Assembly (NCBI RefSeq): GCF_018861045.1
Contig: NZ_JAHKQJ010000005.1
Span: 310,001-374,000, forward strand
From: Octadecabacter sp. B2R22
Lineage (GTDB): Bacteria > Pseudomonadota > Alphaproteobacteria > Rhodobacterales > Rhodobacteraceae
Direction: 5' to 3'
DNA: 64,000 nucleotides
Shown: positions 17,091 to 28,491 of the stretch, piece after piece
Layout of the letters: each line of letters begins with the position of its first letter
Numbering within the stretch: the stretch's first letter is position 1
Made by a program: the position numbers and the translations under genes
Notes under the pieces: generated by a model
What the model was told of the DNA's origin: nothing
What the model saw: only the letters and a program-made list of their open reading frames with translations
The model's database searches: none

Positions 17091-18431
17091 ATGACGGACG
17101 CAAATTGGGATCAGGTTAAGGCGGACATGCGGGCAGCTGTCGGCGCAGGGAACTACAAAAGCTGGATTGAACCCCTGTCTCTCCTGACTACTGATCAAGG
17201 CGTCGCCCGTGTAGGTGCCCCAAATCTTTTCGTTGGTGATTACGTCGGTAAGACCTACGGCGATCAAATCATCTACCACCTAAACCGTCAGGGCCTGTCA
17301 GTTCAGCGGTTGGCATTTGAGGTCGCCGGTGCGGCGAAGCCAGCGGTGAACAACATACCAAAAAGCACGCCTACAAAACCTGCCAACACTCAGGCAGACG
17401 CGAGCCCCGATCAGCGTTTCACATTTAATAACTTCGTCATCGGCAAACCGAACGAACTTGCTCACGCTGCGGCCAAACGCGTCGCCGAAGGTGGCCCGAC
17501 GACTTTCAATCCGCTGTTCCTGTATGGTGGTGTTGGTTTGGGTAAGACCCACTTGATGCATGCAATCGCCCATGAGCTTGGCGAACGCCGCCCCGATCTC
17601 AACGTGCTCTACATCTCAGCGGACCAGTTTATTTATCGTTTCATCTCTGCCCTGCGGGATCGCAAGATGATGGACTTCAAACAGCACTTCCGGTCTGTCG
17701 ACATTCTGATGGTGGATGACATTCAGTTCCTTGAGGGCAAGGAATCGACGCAAGAAGAATTCTTCCACACCTTCAACGCACTTGTGGATCAGAATAAGCA
17801 ACTCATCATTTCTGCGGACCGCGCACCTGGTGAGATCCGAGACCTGAGTGAGCGGATCAAGTCACGTCTACAGTGTGGTCTGGTAGTTGATTTGCACCCG
17901 ACTGACTACGAACTGCGCCTCGGTATTTTGCACGCAAAACAAGAGAACTACGTCAACGTCTATCCGGGTGTTGAGATTGCAACAGGTGTTCTTGAATTCC
18001 TTGCGCACCGTATTTCGTCAAACGTCCGTGTTTTGGAAGGCGCGTTGAACCGCCTTTACGCACTCGCATCCCTTGTGGGGCGCACCGTTACTGTTGAAAT
18101 GGCCCAAGACTGCTTGTCCGACATTTTGCGCGCGTCTGATCGCAAGCTCACAATCGAAGAAATTCAACGCAAGGTGTCCGAGCATTTCGATATTCGCCTT
18201 TCGGATATGCTTGGCCCGAAGCGCACGCGCAGCCTAGCGCGCCCTCGTCAGATGGCGATGTGGCTGTGTAAACAGCTGACAAGCCGCTCGCTGCCGGAAA
18301 TCGGCCGTAAGTTTGGCAAACGTGATCACACGACGATCATGCACGGGGTCCGTAAAATCGACGAACTGCGCCAATCTGACAGCCAAATTGCCGACGATCT
18401 GGAAATGCTGCGCCGCGCCCTCGAAGACTAG
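17091..18431 (+). CDS. dnaA: Chromosomal replication initiator protein DnaA
   Basis: 446 residues. Domain I (about 1-75) is followed by a short linker with Pro and Thr, then the AAA+ domain with Walker A GGVGLGKTH (about 146-154), Walker B ILMVDDIQFLEG, and a sensor II region. The C-terminal DNA-binding helix-turn-helix carries KRDHTTIMHGVRKI. DnaA binds origin boxes and opens the duplex. It is followed at 18512 by dnaN, in the order typical of bacteria. Confidence 0.98.
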   Translation: MTDANWDQVKADMRAAVGAGNYKSWIEPLSLLTTDQGVARVGAPNLFVGDYVGKTYGDQIIYHLNRQGLSVQRLAFEVAGAAKPAVNNIPKSTPTKPANTQADASPDQRFTFNNFVIGKPNELAHAAAKRVAEGGPTTFNPLFLYGGVGLGKTHLMHAIAHELGERRPDLNVLYISADQFIYRFISALRDRKMMDFKQHFRSVDILMVDDIQFLEGKESTQEEFFHTFNALVDQNKQLIISADRAPGEIRDLSERIKSRLQCGLVVDLHPTDYELRLGILHAKQENYVNVYPGVEIATGVLEFLAHRISSNVRVLEGALNRLYALASLVGRTVTVEMAQDCLSDILRASDRKLTIEEIQRKVSEHFDIRLSDMLGPKRTRSLARPRQMAMWLCKQLTSRSLPEIGRKFGKRDHTTIMHGVRKIDELRQSDSQIADDLEMLRRALED

Positions 18432-18511
18432 GCATAAAGCCCTTGTAGATGGGCTGAAATCCGCTAGTTTTGGCGTCCGACCATTGCGGCACCACTATCG
18501 GAGACAGGGCC

Positions 18512-19630
18512 ATGAAACTCAGCATCGAACGCGCAACACTGCTCAAGGCCGTGGCACAAGCCCAGTCGGTTGTGGAGCGGCGTAACACGATCCCGATCCT
18601 TGCCAACGTCTTGATCGAAGCCGAAGGCAACGAAGCTACGTTCCGCGCGACGGATCTTGACATTGAAGTCGTGGACAAAGCACCTGCGCAGGTCGAACGG
18701 GCAGGGGCCACCACGGTTTCCGCCGTTACCCTGAACGAGATTGTACGCAAGCTGCCTGACGGTGCCTTGGTCACCCTGACTGAGGACAGCGCGTCTGGTC
18801 GCCTCACAATCGAGGCAGGCCGTTCCAACTTTAGCCTCGCGACACTGCCCAAAGAAGACTTCCCTGTAATGGCGACGTCTGACTATGCGGCGAATTTCTC
18901 ATGCCCAGCTCCGACGCTGCGCCGTCTCTTTGACAAATCCAAGTTTGCGATCAGCACCGAAGAAACCCGTTACTACCTCAACGGTGTTTACATGCACGTG
19001 TCCGACGCCGATGGCGGCAAAGTTCTACGCTGCGTGGCAACGGACGGCCACCGCCTTGCCCGTATCGACGCGGAACTCCCAGAGGGTGCAGAGGCCATGG
19101 CGGGTGTGATTGTCCCGCGGAAAACCGTGGGCGAACTGCGCAAGTTGCTTGATGATGACGAAATGAAAATCGCGGTCTCCGTTTCTGAGACAAAAATCCG
19201 CTTTGCGACGCCCGACATTACGCTGACGTCTAAGGTCATCGATGGCACATTCCCCGACTACACGCGCGTCATCCCGCAAGGGAATACACGCAGGATGGAA
19301 GTGGATGCTGCCGAGTTCGCTAAGGCCGTTGATCGTGTGGCGACTGTTTCTTCCGAACGTTCCCGTGCGGTAAAGCTGCAGCTCGACGAAGACCGCCTCA
19401 TCCTTTCCGTCAATGCGCCTGATAGCGGTGCCGCTGAAGAAGAACTCGCCGTTGCCTACGGTGATGAACGTCTCGAAATCGGCTTCAACGCGAAATACCT
19501 GCTCGAAATTGCCAGCCAAGTGGATCGCGAAAACGCGGTCTTCATGTTCAACTCATCCGGCGATCCGACCCTGATGCGCGAAGGTAACGACACCAGCGCC
19601 GTCTACGTGGTCATGCCAATGCGCGTGTGA
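18512..19630 (+). CDS. dnaN: DNA polymerase III subunit beta (sliding clamp)
   Basis: 372 residues beginning MKLSIERATLLKAVAQAQSV, with three repeated clamp domains. Recognisable segments are RNTIPILANVLIEA (about 24-37), RCVATDGHRLARIDAE and the C-terminal AVYVVMPMRV. It forms the dimeric ring that tethers the polymerase. I start it at ATG 18512 because the conserved N-terminus begins there. It is 80 bases after dnaA and precedes recF by 54 bases. Confidence 0.98.
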   Translation: MKLSIERATLLKAVAQAQSVVERRNTIPILANVLIEAEGNEATFRATDLDIEVVDKAPAQVERAGATTVSAVTLNEIVRKLPDGALVTLTEDSASGRLTIEAGRSNFSLATLPKEDFPVMATSDYAANFSCPAPTLRRLFDKSKFAISTEETRYYLNGVYMHVSDADGGKVLRCVATDGHRLARIDAELPEGAEAMAGVIVPRKTVGELRKLLDDDEMKIAVSVSETKIRFATPDITLTSKVIDGTFPDYTRVIPQGNTRRMEVDAAEFAKAVDRVATVSSERSRAVKLQLDEDRLILSVNAPDSGAAEEELAVAYGDERLEIGFNAKYLLEIASQVDRENAVFMFNSSGDPTLMREGNDTSAVYVVMPMRV

Positions 19631-19671
19631 CACCGCACATAAATTGAGTATTTCAAGCGCAACGAAACAGG

Positions 19672-19699
19672 AGGGCCGCAGATAATGTCGGCCCTTTTT
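19672..19699 (+). promoter_or_regulatory. Terminator-like hairpin enclosing the recF start codon
   Basis: AGGGCCG and CGGCCCT form a seven-bp GC-rich stem around a ten-base loop that contains the recF ATG, and the stem runs into TTTTT. The GGAGGG ribosome site lies in the left arm. The element could end transcripts from dnaN or mask the recF start, so it may lower RecF output. Role inferred from sequence only. Confidence 0.55.
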
Positions 19700-20794
19700 C
19701 TGTCTTCATTGACGCTGTCCCATTTCCGATCCCACAAACGCGCCAAACTGGACCTCGATGGCCGGCCCGTTGCGATCTATGGCCCCAATGGTGCGGGTAA
19801 GACCAATATCATCGAGGCTGTATCGATTCTGTCCCCTGGACGAGGTCTGCGCCGTGCAAGCTCGCAGGACATGACACGTCGTCCCGAAGCGCTGGGCTGG
19901 AAGGTGACGGCAGACCTCACTTCGATCAACCAGCATCATGAGATCGAAACATGGTCCGAAGGTGGGGCGTCACGTCAGACCAAGATCGACGGCAAAGCGG
20001 CTGCTCAGGTGGCGCTAGGGCGCATTGGGCGCGTGCTTTGGCTGATCCCTGCAATGGACCGTCTATGGATTGAAGGCGCAGAAGGGCGGCGGCGCTTTCT
20101 GGACCGTGCAACGCTCTCGTTTGAACCGTCCCACGCCGAAACCGTCCTGACGTATGAAAAGGCCATGCGGGAACGTAACCGCCTGCTGAAAGATATGGTG
20201 CGGGATGCCCACTGGTATGCCGCCCTAGAACGCCAAATGGCCGACGCTGGTGCAAAGATTCATCGCAACCGCATGGATGCCCTTCTGCTTCTGGCAAACG
20301 CGCAGGCCGCGGCTGAAACAGCCTTCCCGTCTGCGCTCCTTGATCTGACACATGCGGACCCCGCCTGTGATGCTCCCGATGACCCAAACGCGTTGCTTGC
20401 CGCGCTCGAGGGCAGTCGCCAACGCGACATGGCCGCTGGCCGGACCTTGATTGGCCCGCACCGTGCGGATCTTAGCGCGGTTTACGCGGCAAAAGATGTG
20501 CCAGCGAAAGACTGTTCAACGGGTGAGCAGAAGGCGCTGCTCATCTCGCTTATTTTAGCAAACGGACGCGCCTTGGCTGATGATTTCGGTGCGCCGCCAA
20601 TCTTGTTGTTAGACGAAGTCGCAGCGCATTTGGATGCCAGTCGGCGCGATGCGCTTTATTCAGAGATCACGGCGCTTGGCGCGCAAGCCTTTATGACCGG
20701 GACTGGGCCGGAGTTGTTCGAAGAACTCGGCGAGGCGGCACAGGACGTCTACGTCACGGACGAAAGCGGTGTTTCGCAAGTCAGCCAAACTTGA
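19685..20794 (+). CDS. recF: DNA replication and repair protein RecF
   Basis: 369-residue SMC/ABC-type ATPase. Walker A GPNGAGKTNIIEA is at about residues 34-46, the signature region is STGEQKALLISLILA, and Walker B is PILLLDEVAAHLD. RecF loads RecA at gapped DNA with RecO and RecR. The start sits inside a hairpin (19672-19699) that also holds the ribosome site. Between dnaN and gyrB, as is usual. Confidence 0.96.
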   Translation: MSALFLSSLTLSHFRSHKRAKLDLDGRPVAIYGPNGAGKTNIIEAVSILSPGRGLRRASSQDMTRRPEALGWKVTADLTSINQHHEIETWSEGGASRQTKIDGKAAAQVALGRIGRVLWLIPAMDRLWIEGAEGRRRFLDRATLSFEPSHAETVLTYEKAMRERNRLLKDMVRDAHWYAALERQMADAGAKIHRNRMDALLLLANAQAAAETAFPSALLDLTHADPACDAPDDPNALLAALEGSRQRDMAAGRTLIGPHRADLSAVYAAKDVPAKDCSTGEQKALLISLILANGRALADDFGAPPILLLDEVAAHLDASRRDALYSEITALGAQAFMTGTGPELFEELGEAAQDVYVTDESGVSQVSQT

Positions 20795-20825
20795 CGAAAC
20801 TGCCTATAAAATATGCCTGTTAAGC

Positions 20826-20854
20826 GTGACAATCCGCGCCAAAACTCTTATAAA
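20826..20854 (+). promoter_or_regulatory. Sigma-70-type promoter of gyrB
   Basis: GTGACA, a 17-base spacer and TATAAA match the -35 and -10 consensus at five of six positions each. They lie 29 bases before the gyrB ATG. This suggests gyrB has its own promoter as well as read-through from recF. Confidence 0.65.
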
Positions 20855-20867
20855 ATCATAGGAATAA

Positions 20868-23300
<2,433 letters not shown>

Positions 23301-23302
23301 AC

Positions 23303-23479
23303 ATGCTCTATTGGGCCGTAAGTATCAGCGCTGCACTTTGCGCGACGCTGATACTGCGGGCCTTTGGTCCGTCACCAACTGGCTTGATGACCTTCGCCAT
23401 CGCAGCGCTTTTGTTCTTTGGCATCCGCTATGTGATGTTCATGGCTCTTGTGGCGCTCGATAACCGCAAAAGCCGTTAA
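23303..23479 (+). CDS. Small membrane protein behind gyrB
   Basis: 58 residues, beginning MLYWAVSISAALCATLIL and ending ALVALDNRKSR. Two hydrophobic segments, about residues 4-18 and 30-50, flank a short FGPSPTG turn, and the end is basic, as expected for a two-pass inner-membrane protein. It starts two bases after the gyrB stop, so it would be translated from the gyrB transcript. It overlaps the 3' end of the convergent aminotransferase by four bases. Function unknown; I do not recognise a family. Confidence 0.55.
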   Translation: MLYWAVSISAALCATLILRAFGPSPTGLMTFAIAALLFFGIRYVMFMALVALDNRKSR

Positions 23480-24726
23480 CCCTCGTCCAAGACCTGCGCC
23501 ATCACACCCAAGAACCGCGCGACTTCAGCCTCGCTGTTGTAGTGGCACATCGACACCCGCACGGCGGAAGACTGCCCCAAGGGGTTCAGGATATTACCGC
23601 TATAGTGGTCAGCCTTGCGCACATGGGTGCGAACACCTTCCGCGTTCAGCGCATCAACAATATCCGCCGCCGGAACGGTTTCAGCCCAAAAACATACCAA
23701 CCCCTCACGCGCGGGGTTGTCCACACCACCAACAATGGTGACCCCCTTCATCTCGGCCAACCCCTTTAGGTTGCCCGTACCGTGCAGCATCGCATCCGTT
23801 AGCGCCTTTTCCTGAATCTTTATCGCAGCTCCTGCATCTTCAATCCGGCCGCGTCGTGTCTCGGATAAGCCAACCTGCCCACCAAGCCAATCAAAGTAAT
23901 CCACGACGTCATGGAACGTCGCATAAGCGCCCGTATCGCGCGTGCCGAATTCCCAATTAGCTTCTGGCCCATCAATCAAATTTTCTGGGCCCAAAGCCGT
24001 CAGGCGGTCACTCACCCAAGCCACTCCGTACCCATGACGAGAGAACACTTTGTAGGGTGACACAACGTACCCATCGACGCCCGCAGCCTCTAGGTCGACC
24101 AAGCCATGTGATGCATGCTGAATGCCGTCCGCAATGATAAAACACTCCGGCGCAACGGCGCGGATCGCAGCACAGATTGCATTCAAATCCATCGCCATCC
24201 CAGTCACCGGCGACGTATGCAAAATCGTGGCGACTTTTGTGTCCGGTGTAACGACTTTCGCGTAGGCCTCAGCCGTGACCAGCCCCAACGCGTCATCATG
24301 CGAAACGCGACGGTAATCCCGCCCCAGCTTATCCGCCCAATGCGCCATCGCTGAACATGATGCAGGATGCTCGACAGTCGAGCCGATCAAAACGCCCCCA
24401 TCAGTGCCCGCAATTGCAGTTCTAATCAGACGGAAAAGCAATTCAGTACCGCTCTCCCCAACGATAACCTGCCCGCCTGTGACGTTGAACCAATCGCTGG
24501 CAGCGGCCTTAGCCTCTTTGATGATATCGACCAACGCCAAAGACGCGATGTTTGCGCGCCCTTGGTTGTCGGGAATGGCTGCGAACCGCGCCGAAGTCTC
24601 AACCACAGAGTTCAGCGTCAACGCACCACCCGCATTCTCGAAAAATACCCTCGGCCCATTAAAAGGGCAGGCATCAACATGGGCGAATTTACCGCGGATT
24701 TCTGAAAGTAGGTCGGCGTTGATCAT
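23476..24726 (-). CDS. Class V aminotransferase, cysteine desulfurase-like (VC1184-type)
   Basis: 416-residue fold-type I PLP enzyme. FFENAGGALTLNSVVE near the N-terminus, GSTVEHPASCSAMAHWA, HTSPVTGMAMDL and the PLP-lysine segment GYVVSPYKVFSRHGYG match the cysteine desulfurase-like subfamily rather than IscS or SufS proper. No Suf or Isc gene is nearby, so an Fe-S role is not indicated. Its substrate is unknown. It is the last of four consecutive minus-strand genes. Confidence 0.8.
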   Translation of the reverse strand: MINADLLSEIRGKFAHVDACPFNGPRVFFENAGGALTLNSVVETSARFAAIPDNQGRANIASLALVDIIKEAKAAASDWFNVTGGQVIVGESGTELLFRLIRTAIAGTDGGVLIGSTVEHPASCSAMAHWADKLGRDYRRVSHDDALGLVTAEAYAKVVTPDTKVATILHTSPVTGMAMDLNAICAAIRAVAPECFIIADGIQHASHGLVDLEAAGVDGYVVSPYKVFSRHGYGVAWVSDRLTALGPENLIDGPEANWEFGTRDTGAYATFHDVVDYFDWLGGQVGLSETRRGRIEDAGAAIKIQEKALTDAMLHGTGNLKGLAEMKGVTIVGGVDNPAREGLVCFWAETVPAADIVDALNAEGVRTHVRKADHYSGNILNPLGQSSAVRVSMCHYNSEAEVARFLGVMAQVLDEG

Positions 24727-24788
24727 GGTAAGTCTCCTTACGAAGACTTCATCTCAAACAAGCGCCCAATGCCAGCACAAACGTGCGC

Positions 24789-25103
24789 CTACAGGTCAAT
24801 CATTTCCGCAACTTCAACGGACCCGCTGCCATCAACAACCATCGGATTGTTCTTCGCATGAGCGCAAGCTTCTGCATAGTCGGTCGCCTGAATTACCGTG
24901 TAACCGGACACCGGGTTTGGGCCGCCGGTCTCGACATGGCCATCCGCACTAACGGTATGGGATTGTCCGACAGGTGCACCACCATCAACCGTCGCGGCCC
25001 CCATGGATTCATACCAAGCGCCCCACGCGGCCATGGCTTTCGCACCCTCTTCGGGCGTTTCAGGCATTCCGCCGCCGTGATAAACGAATAAAAACTTAGG
25101 CAT
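24789..25103 (-). CDS. YCII-related domain protein
   Basis: 104 residues beginning MPKFLFVYHGGGMPETPEEG and ending SVEVAEMIDL. The ferredoxin-like YCII fold is recognisable from the FLFVYHG start, a middle WGAWYESMG and the Asp/Asn-rich CAHAKNNPMV segment. Relatives are often small enzymes or regulators of unknown role. An alternative Met five codons upstream is less likely, given the conserved MPKF start. Same strand as the neighbouring aminotransferase and trhO, with a gap of about 60 bases to each. Confidence 0.8.
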   Translation of the reverse strand: MPKFLFVYHGGGMPETPEEGAKAMAAWGAWYESMGAATVDGGAPVGQSHTVSADGHVETGGPNPVSGYTVIQATDYAEACAHAKNNPMVVDGSGSVEVAEMIDL

Positions 25104-25164
25104 TTCAGATCCTCCCAATCATGAAAGTCCGAGTGAACACCCGATCACCTGAGTCGCACAAGCT

Positions 25165-26076
25165 CTAGCCTGCAGCAGGCCCCACATGGGTTTCGCCGCG
25201 CGCGGCGGACAGGGCGATCTGTTTCTGGCGTTCACGAAACCGGTTCTTATCAGACTCACTCGTTTCGCCAGCGCACTGATGACACGATACGCCCAGCTCG
25301 AACTCGGGACGTTTCTGGTCTTCGGAAAGCAGCGGTCGACGACAGGCGTAGCACAAATGATGGGGTCCCTCTTTTAGCCCATGACCGACGCTGACCCGTG
25401 CATCAAAAACGAAACATTCGCCATCCCATGTGCTGTCTTCCTGCGGCACCTCTTCAAGGTATTTCAGGATGCCACCCTTCAGATGGTAAACGTCATCAAC
25501 GCCCTGACCAATCAGGTAGTTCGTAGATTTTTCACATCGGATGCCGCCCGTGCAAAACATTGCAATACGTTTGTTGTGAAAGCGCTCTTTGTTGGCTTCC
25601 CACCATGCGGGGAATTCACCAAAGGACTTCGTTTCAGGGTCTATTGCACCATCAAACGTCCCAATCGCGACTTCATAGTCATTGCGCGTATCGATCACGG
25701 CCACGTCTGGCGAGGTGATTAATGCGTTCCAGTCTTCGGGCGCCACGTAGTTCCCGACGCTCGCAGTTGGGTCTACATCCGGTTGACCCATCGTCACGAT
25801 TTCACGTTTGATACGCACCTTCATCCGGTTAAACGGCGGCACGCTTGCGGTGCTTTCCTTCCATTCGAAATCTGCGCAGCCGGGCAGCCCACGGATATGC
25901 GCCAAAACCGCGTCAATCCCCGCGCGTGGGCCAGCGATTGTGCCGTTGATCCCCTCACGGGCCAACAGCAAAGTTCCCATGACATCCCCAGCCGCACAAA
26001 CGGCAGCCAGCGGACCCTTCAAAGCAGCGGGATCATCAAATGAGGTAAAATGGTAGAGTGCGGCAACTGTATACAT
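25165..26076 (-). CDS. trhO: tRNA uridine(34) hydroxylase TrhO (rhodanese, UPF0176)
   Basis: 303 residues. The N-terminus ([13 protein letters not shown]...[16 protein letters not shown]) is the UPF0176 acylphosphatase-like part, and the rhodanese domain carries the catalytic cysteine in [16 protein letters not shown] (about residues 180-195). Several later Cys residues (CYACRRP; CHQCAG) look like a zinc-type pattern. TrhO makes 5-hydroxyuridine at tRNA position 34, an O2-dependent step. I start it at ATG 26076. Upstream on the same strand is the flavodoxin-like gene. Confidence 0.92.
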   Translation of the reverse strand: MYTVAALYHFTSFDDPAALKGPLAAVCAAGDVMGTLLLAREGINGTIAGPRAGIDAVLAHIRGLPGCADFEWKESTASVPPFNRMKVRIKREIVTMGQPDVDPTASVGNYVAPEDWNALITSPDVAVIDTRNDYEVAIGTFDGAIDPETKSFGEFPAWWEANKERFHNKRIAMFCTGGIRCEKSTNYLIGQGVDDVYHLKGGILKYLEEVPQEDSTWDGECFVFDARVSVGHGLKEGPHHLCYACRRPLLSEDQKRPEFELGVSCHQCAGETSESDKNRFRERQKQIALSAARGETHVGPAAG

Positions 26077-26122
26077 AGCTATCCAATTAAAGTCGTCATT
26101 CTGAGAGCGCAAGCGGCTACAT

Positions 26123-26659
26123 CTATTGTGGTCCTGCGCTTAACCAGCGGTCCAAAACTTCACTGAGCCCGCGCCAATCCGTATATTCATGGTCAACGCC
26201 CAATTCCGCGTCTGGGTCCTTCTCGGCGATGATCCGTCGCATTATGAACTTGGTGAACAAGTCATACTCTGATGGGAGGTAGGCCCCCGCGATATGGGCA
26301 ACTTCATTTGGCGCCCAGCCCGTGGCTTGTTCAAAATCCGAGACAATACGGCTTAAGCCCCGCCAGTCATCCGAGTCATGACCGCCCGCCGCCAGCGACA
26401 CTGATAGAAACAATGACGGAACTGTCTTCAGCGCTTTAGCACTGTCGGATACAAAATCTGTCAAAGATGCTTGATAGTGTCCCGCATGGACGGATGCGAC
26501 AAAAACTGCCCGATCAAATCGGCCAAGGTCCAAGCCATCAGCATCGACAAGAGACATGAGCTCTACCGTGTTCCCCGTATCAACAAACCGATCAGCAGCC
26601 CACTGCGCAACCTTGCGAGAGTGTCCTTGGGTTGTAGCATATCCGATGAAAACTTTCAT
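26123..26659 (-). CDS. Flavodoxin-domain protein (HemG-like)
   Basis: 178 residues from ATG 26659. The N-terminal [22 protein letters not shown] gives the FMN phosphate-binding loop (ATTQGHS), and [20 protein letters not shown] together with the Asp/Trp-rich [11 protein letters not shown] segment resembles HemG-type protoporphyrinogen oxidases. Other genes of heme synthesis are not next to it, so the assignment stays at flavodoxin-domain level. It diverges from pncA across 156 bases. Confidence 0.8.
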   Translation of the reverse strand: MKVFIGYATTQGHSRKVAQWAADRFVDTGNTVELMSLVDADGLDLGRFDRAVFVASVHAGHYQASLTDFVSDSAKALKTVPSLFLSVSLAAGGHDSDDWRGLSRIVSDFEQATGWAPNEVAHIAGAYLPSEYDLFTKFIMRRIIAEKDPDAELGVDHEYTDWRGLSEVLDRWLSAGPQ

Positions 26660-26815
26660 ATCAGGTGCTCCCCTTGGTTCCACGTAGTCTCATTCCTACA
26701 TTTGACCCTCATGCTAACGTGATGATGCGAGGGCTTCTTTGACCGACGTCAAATCCCGTTGCACGCGCTGCCTCAATCCGTAGTCTGAGCGCAACTTAAC
26801 CTGTCGGAGTCTCGA

Positions 26816-27409
26816 ATGTCCCACGCCCTTATTGTCATCGATGTCCAAAACGATTTCTGCCCAGGCGGCGCGCTCGCTGTCGCAGGCGGGAACGATATCG
26901 TCTCCCCAATTAACGCACTCATGGCTGATTTCGACGCAGTTATCTTGACGCAAGACTGGCATCCAGCGGGACACAGCTCGTTCGCAACCACTCACTCGGC
27001 GGATCCAATGAGCGTCATCGACATGCCCTACGGTCCGCAAGTGCTTTGGCCGGACCATTGCATCCAAGGCAGCGAAGGCGCAGCTTTTCACCAAGATCTC
27101 AACGTTGACGCTGCAGACATGATTATCCGCAAAGGCTACAATCCGGCAATCGACAGCTATTCCGCATTTTTTGAGAATGACCACACGACGCCGACGGGTC
27201 TGACGGGATATTTAAATACGCGCGGCATCGACACCCTTACATTGATGGGGTTGGCGACAGATTTCTGCGTGAATTATTCCGCTGTGGATGCCGCAAAGCT
27301 CGGCTTCAACGTCACTGTACGCACCGACCTTTGCCGTGCAATTGATTTTGATGGCAGTTTGGCGGCTGCTGTAGATGCAATGAAAACCGCGGGCGTCGAC
27401 GTCGTCTGA
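26816..27409 (+). CDS. pncA: Nicotinamidase PncA
   Basis: 197-residue cysteine hydrolase. The catalytic triad is visible: Asp in LIVIDVQNDFCPGG, Lys in IIRKGYNP, and Cys in MGLATDFCVNYSA. The metal-binding Asp and His are in TQDWHPAGHSSF. It converts nicotinamide to nicotinate in the Preiss-Handler NAD salvage route; the next enzyme, PncB, is encoded at 32344. It diverges from the flavodoxin-like gene and meets the rhodanese gene tail to tail. Confidence 0.95.
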   Translation: MSHALIVIDVQNDFCPGGALAVAGGNDIVSPINALMADFDAVILTQDWHPAGHSSFATTHSADPMSVIDMPYGPQVLWPDHCIQGSEGAAFHQDLNVDAADMIIRKGYNPAIDSYSAFFENDHTTPTGLTGYLNTRGIDTLTLMGLATDFCVNYSAVDAAKLGFNVTVRTDLCRAIDFDGSLAAAVDAMKTAGVDVV

Positions 27410-27410
27410 T

Positions 27411-27860
27411 CTAGCGACGAAGAGACACCAACCGATAAGCGGCCTGCGCCTCTTCCGATGTGATCAGCGGTAATCCTCGCTCAATCCAGCCGGCGCCGCG
27501 GGTATTGCCGATCATTCCCTCAGAGACGTCAATAACATCAGGAAACCCGTTTTCGGCAAGAATAGACACTACATATTCAGTTCGCCCACCCGTAGCGCAG
27601 ATCAACCCAACGGGCACTCCTTGGTTGGCATTCAACAGGCTCGTGATTTTTCCGGCGAACTCGGGGCTGTGCATTGTCAAAGCAAGCGCGCCTTCAGCAA
27701 CGCCTGTTTCAGCCCATTCGCCTGGGCTGCGAATGTCGATCAGGATCATTTCATCGTTGCGCACGGCCTCAAAGGCATCCGGCGCGGACATAATATTTGG
27801 TTCTGCGGCAAGCGGTACTGCGGCAACGATTGAAACGGCAAAAATGGCAGCTCTGAGCAT
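27411..27860 (-). CDS. Exported rhodanese-like protein
   Basis: 149 residues from ATG 27860; AGGAG stands eight bases before it. Residues 1-19 (MLRAAIFAVSIVAAVPLAA) form a signal peptide, so the protein should be periplasmic. A single rhodanese domain follows, with DIRSPGEWAETGVAEGALAL and the active-site loop LICATGGRTEYV containing the cysteine. Sulfur acceptor unknown. It lies between pncA and a universal stress protein gene. Confidence 0.85.
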   Translation of the reverse strand: MLRAAIFAVSIVAAVPLAAEPNIMSAPDAFEAVRNDEMILIDIRSPGEWAETGVAEGALALTMHSPEFAGKITSLLNANQGVPVGLICATGGRTEYVVSILAENGFPDVIDVSEGMIGNTRGAGWIERGLPLITSEEAQAAYRLVSLRR

Positions 27861-27965
27861 CCACTCAACTCCTAAACATACAGCGGTTTGAGCAGTCTTC
27901 GCATCTAAGGGCATGCACCGTCAAAGGCTGAGACGTCACAACACCGAGAGCGCGCAACCGTTAGC

Positions 27966-28370
27966 TTAGCGGATCACATGGACCGAACAAGGTGCATGTC
28001 GCACTACGCGTGATGCTGTTGATCCGATGAAGATGTCGGTGAATCCCAGTTTGTGAGACGCGATCACGATGCAATCGATACTATGTTCTTTGGCATAGGT
28101 ATCAATCGTGCGGGCCGCATGGCCGTGTAGTAGGACAGCAGATGCACCAGGCAATTCGGCTGCAGCTTTACCCAACTTTTCCTTCGCGGTTTCGTAGGAC
28201 TTGTCCAACACGTCCTGTCGAATTTCTGCAGTGACAAAATCTGGTATGTCTTCGACCACATGGATGATCGTAACTTTCGCCCCCTCATCCGCGAGCGTAC
28301 GGGTCAATTCGAATGACGCTTCATGGCCTCCGTCATCCAGCATGATTGGAACAAGAATATTCTTATACAT
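27966..28370 (-). CDS. Universal stress protein (UspA family)
   Basis: 134 residues beginning MYKNILVPIMLDDGGHEASF. The C-terminal ATP-binding pattern GxxGxxxxG(S/T) is represented by HKLGFTDIFIGSTASRVVRHAPCSVHVIR. This fits the single-domain Usp fold. The exact stress role cannot be read from sequence. The start is the ATG at 28370, with AGGGAGA about nine bases upstream. Confidence 0.93.
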   Translation of the reverse strand: MYKNILVPIMLDDGGHEASFELTRTLADEGAKVTIIHVVEDIPDFVTAEIRQDVLDKSYETAKEKLGKAAAELPGASAVLLHGHAARTIDTYAKEHSIDCIVIASHKLGFTDIFIGSTASRVVRHAPCSVHVIR

Positions 28371-28491
28371 TGCGGTGTCTCCCTTTGAATACTTCAAGAA
28401 CGTACTTATTGATAACCGCAGGTCCGCGGGTCAGCCTTGAGGCAGATCAATACGGTTTTTCATTATACTCAGCGACACGAGGCTAACTCAG

